Below, piece by piece: positions 16,917 to 27,274 of a DNA stretch of 64,000 bases. The position numbers and the translations under genes are program-made. Within the stretch, counting starts at the first letter, position 1. The number at the start of each line of letters is the position of its first letter. The notes beneath the pieces were generated by a model. The model was not told the DNA's origin, made no database searches, and was given only the letters and a program-made list of their open reading frames with translations. The DNA is from Sulfitobacter sp. THAF37 (lineage in GTDB: Bacteria; Pseudomonadota; Alphaproteobacteria; Rhodobacterales; Rhodobacteraceae). Where the stretch lies: contig NZ_CP045372.1 in NCBI RefSeq assembly GCF_009363555.1, positions 3,297,501 to 3,361,500 on the forward strand, given 5' to 3'.

Positions 16917-18836
16917 ATGAGCAACCTTCGCCTGCACTGGCCAGAGGCGACGGTCGCGCATGCGGCTCCGCCCCGCACGTTCTTGGGGCAGTATCTTCTG
17001 GAAAACGGCGTCATCTGCGATGACGATCTGCGCCACGCCTTGCGCCTGCAAGAGACCGTCGATGCCCCGCTGGGCGAGATCCTGATCGCGGAAGGGCTGG
17101 CAGGACGCGAAGATGTACTTGAGGCGCTCTGTGCACAGCACCGGGCGCACCGCGTCGCCCTGGCGGTCGATCCACCCGATCCCGGTGTTGCGCACGACCT
17201 GCCCGCCACGCTGTGTCTGCGTTTCGGCGTCGTCCCCTGGCGTCGGGTCGGCGGTGTCCTTCTCGTCGCTACATGCCACCCCCACGCCTTCGACCGGCTG
17301 CGCGCCTGCCTCGGAACGAAGGGGCTCGCGCTGCTGCCGGTGATCTGCGAAAGGAGGGAGATCCACCAGCACATCGGCCGGTTTTACGGGGCCGAACTGG
17401 CGGCGAAGGCCGCGCAAAGGGTGCCGATGGCGGAAAGCTGCCGCAATTGGGGCACGGCGGGCCAAGCCCGGTACTATGCCGCAGCGGCCATTTCCGCCCT
17501 GCTGGCACTGGCCCTGCTGGCCGCCCCGTTCTGGGTGCTGACCCTGGCCATTCTCTGGGCTTTCGGGACATTGCTGCTGAGCACCTGGATGAAGCTCGCC
17601 GCCTTCGCGGCGCAGATGTCCCGGTCGCTGGAAAAACACCCGCCGCCGCACTGCCCGGTCGGACCGTTCCGCCTGCCCCGCGTCTCCATGTTGGTGCCCC
17701 TGCTGCGGGAAAAGGAGATCGCAGGCGCCCTGATCACGCGGTTGTCGCGGCTGACCTACCCGAAGTCCTTGTTGAACGTGATCCTCGTGCTGGAGGAGGA
17801 CGACCACCTGACCCGCGAGACCATAGCCCAGACCTATCTGCCCGACTGGATCACGGTCATTGAAGTGCCGCGCGGCGACGGGCCCACGACCAAGCCGCGG
17901 GCACTGAACTATGCGCTGGATTTCTGCGAGGGCAGTATCGTCGGCGTCTGGGACGCGGAGGATGCGCCGGAACCGGACCAGATCGAGAAGGTGGTGACCC
18001 GGTTCAGAAATGCCCCGGACAACGTCGCCTGCCTGCAGGGGATACTCGACTACTACAACAGCCGGGCGAACTGGATCGCACGGTGCTTTACCATAGAATA
18101 TGCAACCTGGTGGCGGATGATCCTGCCCGGCATCTCGCGCCTGGGGCTGGTTATCCCGCTGGGCGGGACCACCCTATTCTTTCGCCGCGACATTCTGGAA
18201 AAACTGCACGGCTGGGACGCACACAACGTCACCGAGGATGCAGACCTGGGCATCCGGCTGGCGCGCCACGGTTATGTTACGGAACTCCTGCCCACTGTGA
18301 CCTTCGAGGAGGCGAATTGCCGGGCCTGGCCCTGGGTTCGGCAACGCTCGCGCTGGCTCAAGGGGTTTCTGATCACCTGGTGCGTCCACATGCGCCGTCC
18401 CCGACAATTGCTGCGCGATCTGGGGTGGAAGAAGTTCTGGGGGGTTCAGACCCTGCTTCTGGCGACGATTTCGCAGTTTGTCTGCGCGCCGCTGCTGTGG
18501 TCTTTCTGGATCACGTTCTTCGATGTCACGCACCCAGTGTCGCACACCCTGGGTCCCGATGTCACCTGGCTGATGACCGTTACCTTCATCGTCGCCGAGC
18601 TTGCCAACCTGACCGTCGCGCTGGTGGCGGTATCGGGACAGGGTCGCCGGCACCTGATGGGCTGGGTGCTGACCATGCCATTCTACTTCACGATGGGCGC
18701 GGTCGCCGCCTGCAAGGCGCTTCACGAATTCATCGGCAGCCCCCATTTCTGGGACAAGACGGCGCATGGGCAGTCTTCCGCGCCGCCGGTCAGCCCGGTC
18801 AACTGTCCGTCTCCAGCCGCGCGGCCTCCTGCTTGA
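16917..18836 (+). CDS. Membrane GT2 glycosyltransferase with N-terminal GspE-N/MshEN-like domain
   Basis: A 639-residue processive glycosyltransferase-like protein. Residues 20-150 resemble the N-terminal domain of type II secretion ATPases: two copies of an LGxxLxxxG-type repeat (FLGQYLLENGVI and PLGEILIAEGLA, each followed by a helix ending LQ/AQ), then FGVVPWRRVGGVLLVAT. In MshE this domain binds c-di-GMP. Two helices (about 185-225) precede a GT2 domain with DAEDAPEPDQ, TEDADLG and the QXXRW motif QRSRW. Several C-terminal helices follow. It probably makes an exopolysaccharide. CtrA sites lie upstream. The 3' end overlaps the convergent GntR gene by 38 bp. Confidence 0.8.
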   Translation: MSNLRLHWPEATVAHAAPPRTFLGQYLLENGVICDDDLRHALRLQETVDAPLGEILIAEGLAGREDVLEALCAQHRAHRVALAVDPPDPGVAHDLPATLCLRFGVVPWRRVGGVLLVATCHPHAFDRLRACLGTKGLALLPVICERREIHQHIGRFYGAELAAKAAQRVPMAESCRNWGTAGQARYYAAAAISALLALALLAAPFWVLTLAILWAFGTLLLSTWMKLAAFAAQMSRSLEKHPPPHCPVGPFRLPRVSMLVPLLREKEIAGALITRLSRLTYPKSLLNVILVLEEDDHLTRETIAQTYLPDWITVIEVPRGDGPTTKPRALNYALDFCEGSIVGVWDAEDAPEPDQIEKVVTRFRNAPDNVACLQGILDYYNSRANWIARCFTIEYATWWRMILPGISRLGLVIPLGGTTLFFRRDILEKLHGWDAHNVTEDADLGIRLARHGYVTELLPTVTFEEANCRAWPWVRQRSRWLKGFLITWCVHMRRPRQLLRDLGWKKFWGVQTLLLATISQFVCAPLLWSFWITFFDVTHPVSHTLGPDVTWLMTVTFIVAELANLTVALVAVSGQGRRHLMGWVLTMPFYFTMGAVAACKALHEFIGSPHFWDKTAHGQSSAPPVSPVNCPSPAARPPA

Positions 18837-19452
18837 GCCTCGTGACGAAGGCCAGCGAAATATGCGCGCGCAGCGCCTCGTCCGCGCCCTCCTCGTCTCG
18901 CGCCTCGATCCGCGCGACGATCTTGTCGTGTTCGGCCTGTGCAATCTCGCCGCGCCCCTCAGCGGCCAGCGATGTCGTCGCCATCAGCGCCATCGAGCGG
19001 TAGACGAGGTCGAGTTGCTGGACCAGATAGCGGTTGTGCGAGGCCAGGTGAATCTGCTTGTGAAACCGGCGGTTGGACCGGGCAAGCGCCGTGGGATCCC
19101 CCACCAGCGCATCATCCGCGCTGACCATCTCGCGCAGCACACGGATTTCTTCAGCCGTGGCGTGGCGTGCGGCCAGCCGCGCCGCCAGGCCCTCCAGCTC
19201 ACCGCGCACGACATAGAGCTCCGCCGTCTGGTTATGGTCCAGCGAAGCGACGATCAGACTGCGCCCGTCGCGCGCCAGCAAGGACTGCGTTTCCAGCCGC
19301 TGCAAAGCTTCGCGGATCGGGGTCCTCGACACGCCGAAACGGTCGGCCAGCTCACTCTCCACCAGCCGGTCGCCGGGGCGGTAGATCCCCGAGTCGATGG
19401 CATCCAGGATCATCGTATAGGCATCGGTCGAGCCGGGTTTGGGCGGCGGCAT
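18799..19452 (-). CDS. GntR-family regulator, FadR/FCD subgroup
   Basis: A 217-residue transcription regulator. The N-terminal winged helix contains IDSGIYRPGDRLVESELADRFGVSRTPIREALQRLE, the classic GntR DNA-binding signature. The C-terminal helical FCD domain has NRRFHKQIHLASHN and ERDK-like AEHDKIVARIEARDEEGADEALRAHI, including histidines expected to bind a metal and effector. The ATG at 19452 has an AGGAAA ribosome site; longer frames do not. No obvious target operon is adjacent; the effector is unknown. Confidence 0.9.
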   Translation of the reverse strand: MPPPKPGSTDAYTMILDAIDSGIYRPGDRLVESELADRFGVSRTPIREALQRLETQSLLARDGRSLIVASLDHNQTAELYVVRGELEGLAARLAARHATAEEIRVLREMVSADDALVGDPTALARSNRRFHKQIHLASHNRYLVQQLDLVYRSMALMATTSLAAEGRGEIAQAEHDKIVARIEARDEEGADEALRAHISLAFVTRLKQEAARLETDS

Positions 19453-19541
19453 GGCAGGTTTCCTCTCTGACGCGCACCTTACCGCCCTTCGACCGCAGCG
19501 CAAGGCTTGCGGGACCGCACCGCTGCGCCTAACAGGGGGTC

Positions 19542-20189
19542 ATGACACGAGATGCCTTTTCCCACGTGGACACCTGGGTCTTCGACCTCGACCATACGCT
19601 CTACCCGCCCTCGGCGCGGCTATTCGCGCTGATCGAAGTGCGGATGACCGACTGGGTGATGCGTACCCTCGGCGTGGATGCCGCCGAGGCGGACCGCCTT
19701 CGGTTGCATTACTGGCAAACCCACGGCACCACCCTGGCCGGGCTGATGCGCGAACACGGGGTCGACCCCGGCCCCTACCTGGAAGACGTGCACGATATCT
19801 CGATGGACAGCCTGATCCCTGATCCGGAACTGGCCGCACATATCCGCGACCTGCCCGGGCGGCGCATCGTCTACACCAACGGCTGTGCGCCCTATGCCGA
19901 GAGGGTGTTGGCAGCGCGGGGGCTGACCGGGGTGTTCGACGCGGTCTACGGGGTTGAACACGCGGGCTTCCTGCCGAAACCCGACAGGGCCGCCTTCGAC
20001 ACTGTCTTTGCGCTGGACGGCTTGACCCCGACGCGCGCCACGATGTTCGAAGACGATGACCGCAACCTGATCGCGCCACACGCAATGGGAATGCAGACGG
20101 TGCATGTCGCCCCGACGCGACGCGATGCCGCGCATATCCACCATCATACCGACGATCTGACCGCTTTCCTTGCCTTGCTGAAGGGTTAG
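19542..20189 (+). CDS. HAD-superfamily hydrolase, pyrimidine 5'-nucleotidase type
   Basis: A 215-residue HAD phosphatase. The nucleophile motif is FDLDHTLYPP, motif II YTNG, Lys in LPKPDRAAF, and motif IV FEDDDRNL. The helical cap (RMTDWVMRTLGVD, LRLHYWQTHGTTLAGLM) matches the SDT1/pyrimidine 5'-nucleotidase subgroup, widespread in alphaproteobacteria. Substrate is likely a nucleoside monophosphate but unproven. It is divergent from the GntR gene and 9 bp upstream of the UbiH-type gene, probably one transcript. Confidence 0.88.
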   Translation: MTRDAFSHVDTWVFDLDHTLYPPSARLFALIEVRMTDWVMRTLGVDAAEADRLRLHYWQTHGTTLAGLMREHGVDPGPYLEDVHDISMDSLIPDPELAAHIRDLPGRRIVYTNGCAPYAERVLAARGLTGVFDAVYGVEHAGFLPKPDRAAFDTVFALDGLTPTRATMFEDDDRNLIAPHAMGMQTVHVAPTRRDAAHIHHHTDDLTAFLALLKG

Positions 20190-20198
20190 GTTGGGGTC

Positions 20199-21395
20199 AT
20201 GACCTATGACTGCGACATCCTGATTTCGGGCGGCGGTATCGCCGGGCTGACCGCCGCCGCGGCGTTCGGCACCGCCGGGTTCGACGTGATCTGCGTGGAC
20301 CCCACACCGCCCGTCACCACGCGCGACGCCGAGGGCGCCGACATGCGCAGCACCGCCATGCTCCAGCCCGCCCGCCGGGTGCTGGAAGAGGCAGGCGTCT
20401 GGGAAACGCTGGCCCCGCACGCGGCCCCCCTGCAGATCATGCGCATCGTCGATGCCGGCGGCGCCGACGCCGAGCCCCGCGTCAGCCGGGAATTCAACGC
20501 CGCCGACATCTCGGACGCGCCCTTTGGCTGGAACTTTCCCAACTGGCTCTTGCGCCGCGAACTGGTGGCGCGGCTTAACGCGCTGGACACCGTCGCGTTT
20601 CGTCCCGGCACCGGGACCACGTCGCTCTTCACTCGGACGGCCGAAGCGCGCGTGGGTCTGACCGATGGCAGCCGGCTGACCGCGCGGCTTGTCATCGCGG
20701 CCGACGGCCGCGACAGTCCGATGCGGATGGCGGCAGGCATCCCCGTCACCACCCGGCGCTACGGCCAAAAGGCACTGGCCTTTGCCGTGACCCATCCGAT
20801 CCCTCATGACAACGTGTCGACCGAGATCCACCGCACCGGGGGGCCCTTCACCCTGGTGCCCCTGCCCGACCACGAGGGCCTGCCCTGCTCGGCCATCGTG
20901 TGGATGGACGACGGCCCCGCGCAGCTGACGCGATCGCAAATGCCGGTCGCCGACTTCGAGCATGAGATGTCCGAACGCTCCTGCCACCTTCTCGGGCCGC
21001 TGACCCTGATCACGCCGCGCAATCTGTGGCCGATCATCAGCCAGCATGCCGCCCGGCTGAACGGCGAACGCCTGGCCCTGATCGCCGAAGCGGCCCATGT
21101 GCTGCCGCCCATCGGCGCACAGGGTCTGAACATGTCACTGACCGACATCGCGACCCTGCTGGATCTGGCGCAGGCCCGGCCCGACCGGCTGGGAGACGCG
21201 GATATGCTGGACGCCTACCACAACGTCCGCCACAACGACATCCAGCTCAGGGTGCGCGGCATCGACCTGCTGAACCGTGCCAGCCAGGCCAACGCGCCCC
21301 TGCTCCGCGACGCCCGCGCCGCCGGTCTTGACGCGCTCTACAGCTTTGCGCCGCTGCGGAAGATGTTGATGCAGATGGGCCTGGGTGTCCGGTAG
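20199..21395 (+). CDS. FAD-dependent hydroxylase of the UbiH/UbiF/VisC/COQ6 family
   Basis: A 398-residue flavoprotein monooxygenase, expected to hydroxylate the ubiquinone ring precursor. FAD-binding GGGIAGLTAA at residue 9, DG motif ADGRDSPMR, and the ribityl-binding region AEAAHVLPPIGAQGLNMSL (AE in place of the more usual GD). Which ring position it attacks (UbiH, F or I, or a broad-range UbiL/M-like enzyme) cannot be told. It follows the HAD gene closely and ends at a strong shared terminator. Confidence 0.85.
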   Translation: MTYDCDILISGGGIAGLTAAAAFGTAGFDVICVDPTPPVTTRDAEGADMRSTAMLQPARRVLEEAGVWETLAPHAAPLQIMRIVDAGGADAEPRVSREFNAADISDAPFGWNFPNWLLRRELVARLNALDTVAFRPGTGTTSLFTRTAEARVGLTDGSRLTARLVIAADGRDSPMRMAAGIPVTTRRYGQKALAFAVTHPIPHDNVSTEIHRTGGPFTLVPLPDHEGLPCSAIVWMDDGPAQLTRSQMPVADFEHEMSERSCHLLGPLTLITPRNLWPIISQHAARLNGERLALIAEAAHVLPPIGAQGLNMSLTDIATLLDLAQARPDRLGDADMLDAYHNVRHNDIQLRVRGIDLLNRASQANAPLLRDARAAGLDALYSFAPLRKMLMQMGLGVR

Positions 21396-21430
21396 GAACC
21401 CTTCGAACCTATCGACGGCGGCCCTGCCAA

Positions 21431-21495
21431 GATTGAGTATTTAGAGCATAAAGAAGGACTTGGCCCTGCTTCTTTATGCAAAAAATACTTCAATC
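21431..21495. terminator. Bidirectional hairpin terminator between convergent genes
   Basis: A long interrupted inverted repeat: GATTGAGTATTT with AAATACTTCAATC as outer arms and GCATAAAGAAG with CTTCTTTATGC as inner arms, loop GACTTGGCCCTG-like. It is AT-rich against the local GC content and lies midway between the convergent hydroxylase and aminotransferase genes. Being near-symmetric it can end transcription from both sides. Confidence 0.7.
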
Positions 21496-21526
21496 CGACC
21501 ATTCGGATCGCGGTACCGTGAGAAAA

Positions 21527-22651
21527 TCACAGAACCCGGTCCACCACCGCCCCCAGCCGCGCCAGGGTGCCTTCCACGTCGTAGAGTTTGTCCAGACCGA
21601 ACAGCCCCAGCCGGAAGGTGCTGAACCCGTCGGGTTCGCCCACCTGCAAGGGCACGCCTGCGGCGATCTGCATGCCTTGGGCGGCAAAGGCGCGGCCCGA
21701 CTGGATTTCGGGATCGTCAGTGTAGCTGACCACCACCCCCGGCGCGCCGAACCCCTCGGCGGCGACAGACACGACGCCCTTGTCCCGCAGCATCGCGCGC
21801 ACACCGTCACCCAGCCGCCACTGCGCCTCTTTCAATCGCGCAAAGCCGTAGTCGCGGGTTTCCACGATGGTATCGCGAAAAGCGCGCAGCGCATCGGTCG
21901 GCATGGTCGCATGGTAGGCATGGCCGCCGTCCTCATAGGCCTTCATGATCGCGCGCCACTTTGCCAGGTCGATGGCGAAACTGTCCGACGTCGTCTCGGC
22001 CAGCCGCGCCGCGCCGCGCTCCGACATCATCACCAGACCGGCACAGGGCGAGGCGGACCAGCCCTTTTGCGGGGCCGAGATCAGCACATCGACCCCCAGC
22101 GCCCGCATGTCGATCCAGGCACAGCCGGAGGCGATACAGTCCAGCACCATCAAGGCTCCGACCTCATGCGCCGCATCGGCCATCGCGGCAATGTAATCAT
22201 CCGGCAGGATCACCCCCGCGGCGGTTTCCACATGCGGTGCAAAGACCACCTGCGGCCTGTGTTCCGCAATCGCCGCGACCACGTCCTCGATCGGCGCGGG
22301 CGCAAAGGGGCTGGCCGGGGCATTGCCTTGCGCACGCGCCTTCATCACCGTGACATTCCCGGTCAGATCGCCGCTTTCGATGATCTGGCTCCAGCGATAG
22401 GAAAACCAGCCGTTGCGCACCACCAGCACCTCTGCGCCACGGGCGAACTGGCGCGCCACCGCCTCCATCGCATAGGTGCCGCCGCCGGGCACCAGTGCCA
22501 CCGCATCGGCCTGATAGACCTCCCGCAGCATCCCCGAAATATCGCGCATGACCTGCTGGAAAGCCGCCGACATGTGGTTCAGCGACCGGTCGGTAAATAC
22601 CACCGAGAATTCATCGAGCCCCGCAGGGTCCACGGAATCGAGCAATGCCAT
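21527..22651 (-). CDS. Class V (alanine-glyoxylate type) PLP aminotransferase
   Basis: A 374-residue fold type I PLP enzyme of the class V aminotransferase family. Seen: an N-terminal FTDRSLNHMSAAFQQVMRDI stretch, PGGGTYAMEAVARQF, the PLP aspartate region MVLDCIASG, and the Schiff-base lysine in SAPQKGWSASPCAGL. Relatives act on alanine/glyoxylate, serine or ureidoglycine. Its neighbours upstream are two Lrp regulators and ilvC, hinting at amino-acid catabolism under Lrp control. The exact substrate is open. Confidence 0.85.
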   Translation of the reverse strand: MALLDSVDPAGLDEFSVVFTDRSLNHMSAAFQQVMRDISGMLREVYQADAVALVPGGGTYAMEAVARQFARGAEVLVVRNGWFSYRWSQIIESGDLTGNVTVMKARAQGNAPASPFAPAPIEDVVAAIAEHRPQVVFAPHVETAAGVILPDDYIAAMADAAHEVGALMVLDCIASGCAWIDMRALGVDVLISAPQKGWSASPCAGLVMMSERGAARLAETTSDSFAIDLAKWRAIMKAYEDGGHAYHATMPTDALRAFRDTIVETRDYGFARLKEAQWRLGDGVRAMLRDKGVVSVAAEGFGAPGVVVSYTDDPEIQSGRAFAAQGMQIAAGVPLQVGEPDGFSTFRLGLFGLDKLYDVEGTLARLGAVVDRVL

Positions 22652-22731
22652 CGTCAGGTTCCTTCAGTGAAATGATACCTCGGTCTTAGGCGGCGATGAC
22701 GGGCATTGCAATTCCCACCGCCGCCCCCCTG

Positions 22732-23187
22732 TCAAAGCGGCCCCGGCAGGCGCTCCTCGCTCAGCAGCACATTCGCCTCCACCTCGCCCGCGCCGGGCAA
22801 CGTCATGATGCGACGCCGCAGGACGCGCTCGAAATCCGGCAGATCGCGGGCCACGACACGCAGGCGATAGTCGTACATGCCCAGCACATGCTCCACCGTC
22901 TGCACCTCTGGAATGGCCACCACCGCGCGCTCAAAATCCTCCAGTGAAACGCGCCCCTTGGTCGCCAGCTTGATGCCCAGAAAAACGGTCACGCCGAACC
23001 CCAGCGCCTCGGCGTTCAGGCGAAGATGGCGGTCCCGGATGATGCCCGCATCCTGCAGCCGCCGGATGCGCCGCCAGGTCGCGGGCTGTGACAGGCCAAA
23101 GCGTTTGCCAAGGGCGCTGGCCGATTGCCGCGCGTCGCGGGCCAGCGCGCGGATCAGCTTGCGGTCGATATCGTCAAGGTCCGTCAC
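22732..23187 (-). CDS. Lrp/AsnC-family regulator (second of a pair)
   Basis: A 151-residue Lrp/AsnC regulator: N-terminal helix-turn-helix (LDDIDRKLIRALARDARQSASALGKRFGLSQPATWRRIRRLQ) and C-terminal RAM ligand domain (VAIPEVQTVEHVLGMYDYRLRVVARD). GTG start overlapping the preceding Lrp stop (GTGA). The two probably form hetero- or separate oligomers controlling nearby amino-acid genes. The effector amino acid is not deducible. Confidence 0.92.
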   Translation of the reverse strand: MTDLDDIDRKLIRALARDARQSASALGKRFGLSQPATWRRIRRLQDAGIIRDRHLRLNAEALGFGVTVFLGIKLATKGRVSLEDFERAVVAIPEVQTVEHVLGMYDYRLRVVARDLPDFERVLRRRIMTLPGAGEVEANVLLSEERLPGPL

Positions 23188-23639
23188 AGGGGCAACGCGG
23201 CCTCGCTCTTGATCCGCGCCACATGCATCAGCGCCTCGATGTCCGCGATATGCGGCAGGGTCAGGATGCGGCTGCGGTAGATGTGCTGATAATGCGCCAT
23301 GTCGCGGGCAATGATCGACAGCCGCGCGTCCACCCGGCCGAGAAATGTCTGCACCTCGATCACCTCGGGCACCTGCCGGGCCTCTGCCAGGAAGCGGTCA
23401 AAGGCGTTGCCCTGCGTCTTGTCCAGCGTGACACGCAGCGACACCTCGACAGCGTAGCCCAGCGCCGCCCAGTTGATCACCGCGCCCACCCCGCGCAGCA
23501 CATCCGCCTCCTCCAGCCGCGCGATGCGACGCGCAGCCTTGCTGGCGGTGATGCCGCAGCGTTCGCCCAGATCGGCGGGGCTCAGCGTCGGCTCTGCCTG
23601 CCAATACCGCAACAGGCGCCGGTCCAGGTCGTCGAGCAT
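23184..23639 (-). CDS. Lrp/AsnC-family regulator (first of a pair)
   Basis: A 151-residue Lrp/AsnC protein, same architecture as its neighbour: LDDLDRRLLRYWQAEPTLSPADLGERCGI helix-turn-helix and a RAM domain with VPEVIEVQTFLGRVDARLSIIARD. It is divergent from ilvC, and the 134-bp shared gap holds an AATGA-N6-TCATT inverted repeat that could be its operator. It is only modestly similar to its partner, so the pair looks old rather than freshly duplicated. Confidence 0.92.
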   Translation of the reverse strand: MLDDLDRRLLRYWQAEPTLSPADLGERCGITASKAARRIARLEEADVLRGVGAVINWAALGYAVEVSLRVTLDKTQGNAFDRFLAEARQVPEVIEVQTFLGRVDARLSIIARDMAHYQHIYRSRILTLPHIADIEALMHVARIKSEAALPL

Positions 23640-23667
23640 GATTTTTCCGCAATCTCCGATTTATGCG

Positions 23668-23683
23668 AATGACATTTTTCATT
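23668..23683. promoter_or_regulatory. Candidate Lrp operator in the lrp/ilvC divergent promoter
   Basis: AATGACATTTTTCATT: five-base inverted arms around an AT-rich spacer, inside an AT-rich 60-bp block between the Lrp pair and ilvC. The size and AT-rich centre suit Lrp-type sites. Support is positional only. Confidence 0.35.
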
Positions 23684-23692
23684 GTTCCCTAA

Positions 23693-24796
<1,104 letters not shown>

Positions 24797-24824
24797 TCGG
24801 CCCTGCCGGTCCACTAGACACAGG

Positions 24825-24853
24825 AAGGCCCGGTCGCAGGACCGGGCCTTTTC
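24825..24853 (+). terminator. Rho-independent terminator after ilvC
   Basis: Perfect 11-bp stem AAGGCCCGGTC / GACCGGGCCTT with GCAG loop followed by TTTC, 29 bp after the ilvC stop. Confidence 0.92.
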
Positions 24854-24984
24854 GTTGCGCACCGATGCCTCAGACGTCCGCCGGTTTGCCCTTTGACGGG
24901 GCAATAGCTGTCCTGGCCGATCATCAATACCGCCCCCGGCAGATTCGGGTTGTGACGGGTTGGGACATAAGCCTATCTGGCGGC

Positions 24985-25908
24985 ATGGACACAGCCCCCC
25001 GGATCACCGCGACAAGCTGGCTGATGATTGCCACGCTCGGCATCGTCTGGGGTGGCACGTTCATGGTGACGGAAATTGCCCTGCTTGCCCTGCCGCCGTT
25101 CTGGGTCGCTACGGCCCGGATCGGGTTGGCGGCGCTTGTGATGCTGATCATCTGGACCTTGCGGGGACGGCCGCTGTTCCATACCCCACCGAACCGCGCA
25201 GAGATCGGCGCGCTGATCACCGTCAGCGCGTTGAGCGGCACATTTCCCTTTGCCCTGCTGGCCTGGGGGCAACAGCATGTCACCTCAGGCTATGCCGGGG
25301 TCAGCATGGCCTCTATCGCGTTGATCCTGCTGCCGCTGGCGCATTTCCTGGTGCCCGGAGAACGGTTGACCCTGCGGCGGCTCGCAGGTTTCCTGATCGG
25401 CTTTGCCGGTGTCGCGGTGCTGATCGGCGGCCAGGCCTTTGGCCATACCGGCAGCACATTCGAAACGGCAGGCCGCATCGCCTGCCTTGGCGCGGCGACA
25501 TGCTACGCGCTCAGCTCGATCCTGATGCGCCGCTTGCCGCCGGTCGATCCCATCGGGCTGGCCACTGTACTGACGCTGATCGGGCTGTGCATGGCCCTGC
25601 CGATGGCGCTGATCGCAGAGGGTCCTCCACCGGCAATCGACAGCGCCTACATGCTGGGCGTCATTGCGTTTCTCGGGATCGTGCCGACCGCGGCGGCGAA
25701 TTTCCTGCGGGTTCTGGTCGTGCGCAGCGCGGGGCCGGTCTTCATGTCTCTGGTGAACTACCAGGTGCCCGTCTGGTCGGTGCTTCTGGGCGCCCTGCTG
25801 CTGAACGAGCCGCTGCCGCCCAGCCTGCTGCAGGCGATGGCGCTGATCCTCGCCGGTCTCGCGATCAGCCAGTACGGCGCGCTGCGGCGTCTGTTCGTTC
25901 GGGGCTAA
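24985..25908 (+). CDS. EamA/DMT-family membrane exporter
   Basis: A 307-residue drug/metabolite transporter with about ten hydrophobic helices in two EamA repeats: WLMIATLGIVWGGTFMVTEIAL opens the first, and YALSSILMRRLPP with TAAANFLRVLVV belongs to the second. The ATG at 24985 gives a typical short cytoplasmic N-terminus; the frame is open further upstream, but those starts fall next to the ilvC terminator. Substrate unknown. It converges on glmM with 19 bp between. Confidence 0.88.
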   Translation: MDTAPRITATSWLMIATLGIVWGGTFMVTEIALLALPPFWVATARIGLAALVMLIIWTLRGRPLFHTPPNRAEIGALITVSALSGTFPFALLAWGQQHVTSGYAGVSMASIALILLPLAHFLVPGERLTLRRLAGFLIGFAGVAVLIGGQAFGHTGSTFETAGRIACLGAATCYALSSILMRRLPPVDPIGLATVLTLIGLCMALPMALIAEGPPPAIDSAYMLGVIAFLGIVPTAAANFLRVLVVRSAGPVFMSLVNYQVPVWSVLLGALLLNEPLPPSLLQAMALILAGLAISQYGALRRLFVRG

Positions 25909-25927
25909 GGCTGGGGCGCGAGCAGGC

Positions 25928-27274
25928 TCAGGCCTGAACCGACCGGGAAACCGCGTCGACAACGCTGTCCACCGCGCGGGCCATCAGGTCCGCATCCTCG
26001 TGTTCGGCCATGACACGCACCAACGGCTCGGTCCCCGACTTGCGGATCAGAAGCCGCCCGCCCCCCGAAAGCTCCGCCTCCGCCTGCGAGATCGCGGCCC
26101 GGACGTCCGGCGCGTCCAGCGGGGTCTGGCCTGCGTCAAAACGCACGTTCTTCAACAGCTGCGGCACCGGGTCGAACTGATGCAGCAGGTCCGAGGCGCG
26201 TTTGTCGGAACGCACCATTTCGGCCAGGAACTGCAACCCCGCCATCAGACCGTCGCCGGTGGTGGCGTGGTCCGTCATCACGATATGGCCCGATTGTTCG
26301 CCACCGAGGTTGTAGCCGCCCTCGCGCATCCGTTCGACGACATAGCGGTCGCCGACGCTGGTGCGTTCCAGGCGCAGGCCGCGCGCCTGAAGGAATTGTT
26401 CCAGCCCCAGGTTGCTCATCACCGTGGCCACCAGCGCATCGCCCGCCAGCCGATCCTCCGCCGCCCATCGGGCCGCCATGAGCGCCATGAACTGGTCCCC
26501 GTCGCCGACGGTGCCATTCTCGTCGACCAGGATCACGCGGTCGGCGTCACCGTCCAGGCAGATGCCGACGTCCGCCCCATGGGCCACCACCGCTTCGGCG
26601 GCGGCCTCCGGGTGGGTGGATCCGCAGCTTTCGTTGATGTTGTGCCCGTTGGGCGACACGCCCATCGGCACGACCGTCGCACCCAGTTCCCACAGCGCCA
26701 TCGGGGCCACATGGTGCGCCGCCCCGTTGGCGCAATCGATCACGACCTTCAGATCGTCGAGCCGCATCTGCCGGGGGAAACTGGATTTCACACGTTCGAT
26801 ATAGCGAAAGCGGCTGTCGTCGATCCGCTTGGCGCGGCCGATCTCGCGGGCCGTCACCATCTCGACCCCGTCGGCCACCAGCGCCTCGATCTCGGCCTCG
26901 ACCTGATCGGACAGCTTGTACCCGTCGGGACCGAAGAATTTGATCCCGTTGTCCTCTGCCGGGTTGTGGCTGGCCGAGATCATCACGCCCAGATCGGCAC
27001 GCATGGACCGGGTCAGCAGCCCCACCGCCGGAGTGGGCACTGGCCCCAGAAGCAGTACGTTCATGCCGGAACTGGTCAGCCCCGCGGTGAGCGCATTCTC
27101 GAACATGTAGCCCGACAGGCGGGTATCCTTGCCGATCACGACCCGGTGGACACCCCTGCCCTCGCGGCGGAAGTATCGGCCAACCGCCGCGCCGATCCGC
27201 AGTGCCATATCCGCCGTCATCGGGTGGATATTGGCGGTGCCGCGCACCCCGTCTGTGCCGAATAGCTTAGTCAT
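25928..27274 (-). CDS. glmM: Phosphoglucosamine mutase
   Basis: A 448-residue enzyme converting glucosamine-6-phosphate to glucosamine-1-phosphate for UDP-GlcNAc, peptidoglycan and LPS. Start [15 protein letters not shown] is the family N-terminus. Active phosphoserine in [12 protein letters not shown] near residue 102, metal loop [10 protein letters not shown], sugar-binding GEQSGH, and phosphate loop [12 protein letters not shown]. Its start overlaps the folP end by 8 bp, continuing the folB-folP-glmM order typical of this family. Confidence 0.97.
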   Translation of the reverse strand: MTKLFGTDGVRGTANIHPMTADMALRIGAAVGRYFRREGRGVHRVVIGKDTRLSGYMFENALTAGLTSSGMNVLLLGPVPTPAVGLLTRSMRADLGVMISASHNPAEDNGIKFFGPDGYKLSDQVEAEIEALVADGVEMVTAREIGRAKRIDDSRFRYIERVKSSFPRQMRLDDLKVVIDCANGAAHHVAPMALWELGATVVPMGVSPNGHNINESCGSTHPEAAAEAVVAHGADVGICLDGDADRVILVDENGTVGDGDQFMALMAARWAAEDRLAGDALVATVMSNLGLEQFLQARGLRLERTSVGDRYVVERMREGGYNLGGEQSGHIVMTDHATTGDGLMAGLQFLAEMVRSDKRASDLLHQFDPVPQLLKNVRFDAGQTPLDAPDVRAAISQAEAELSGGGRLLIRKSGTEPLVRVMAEHEDADLMARAVDSVVDAVSRSVQA

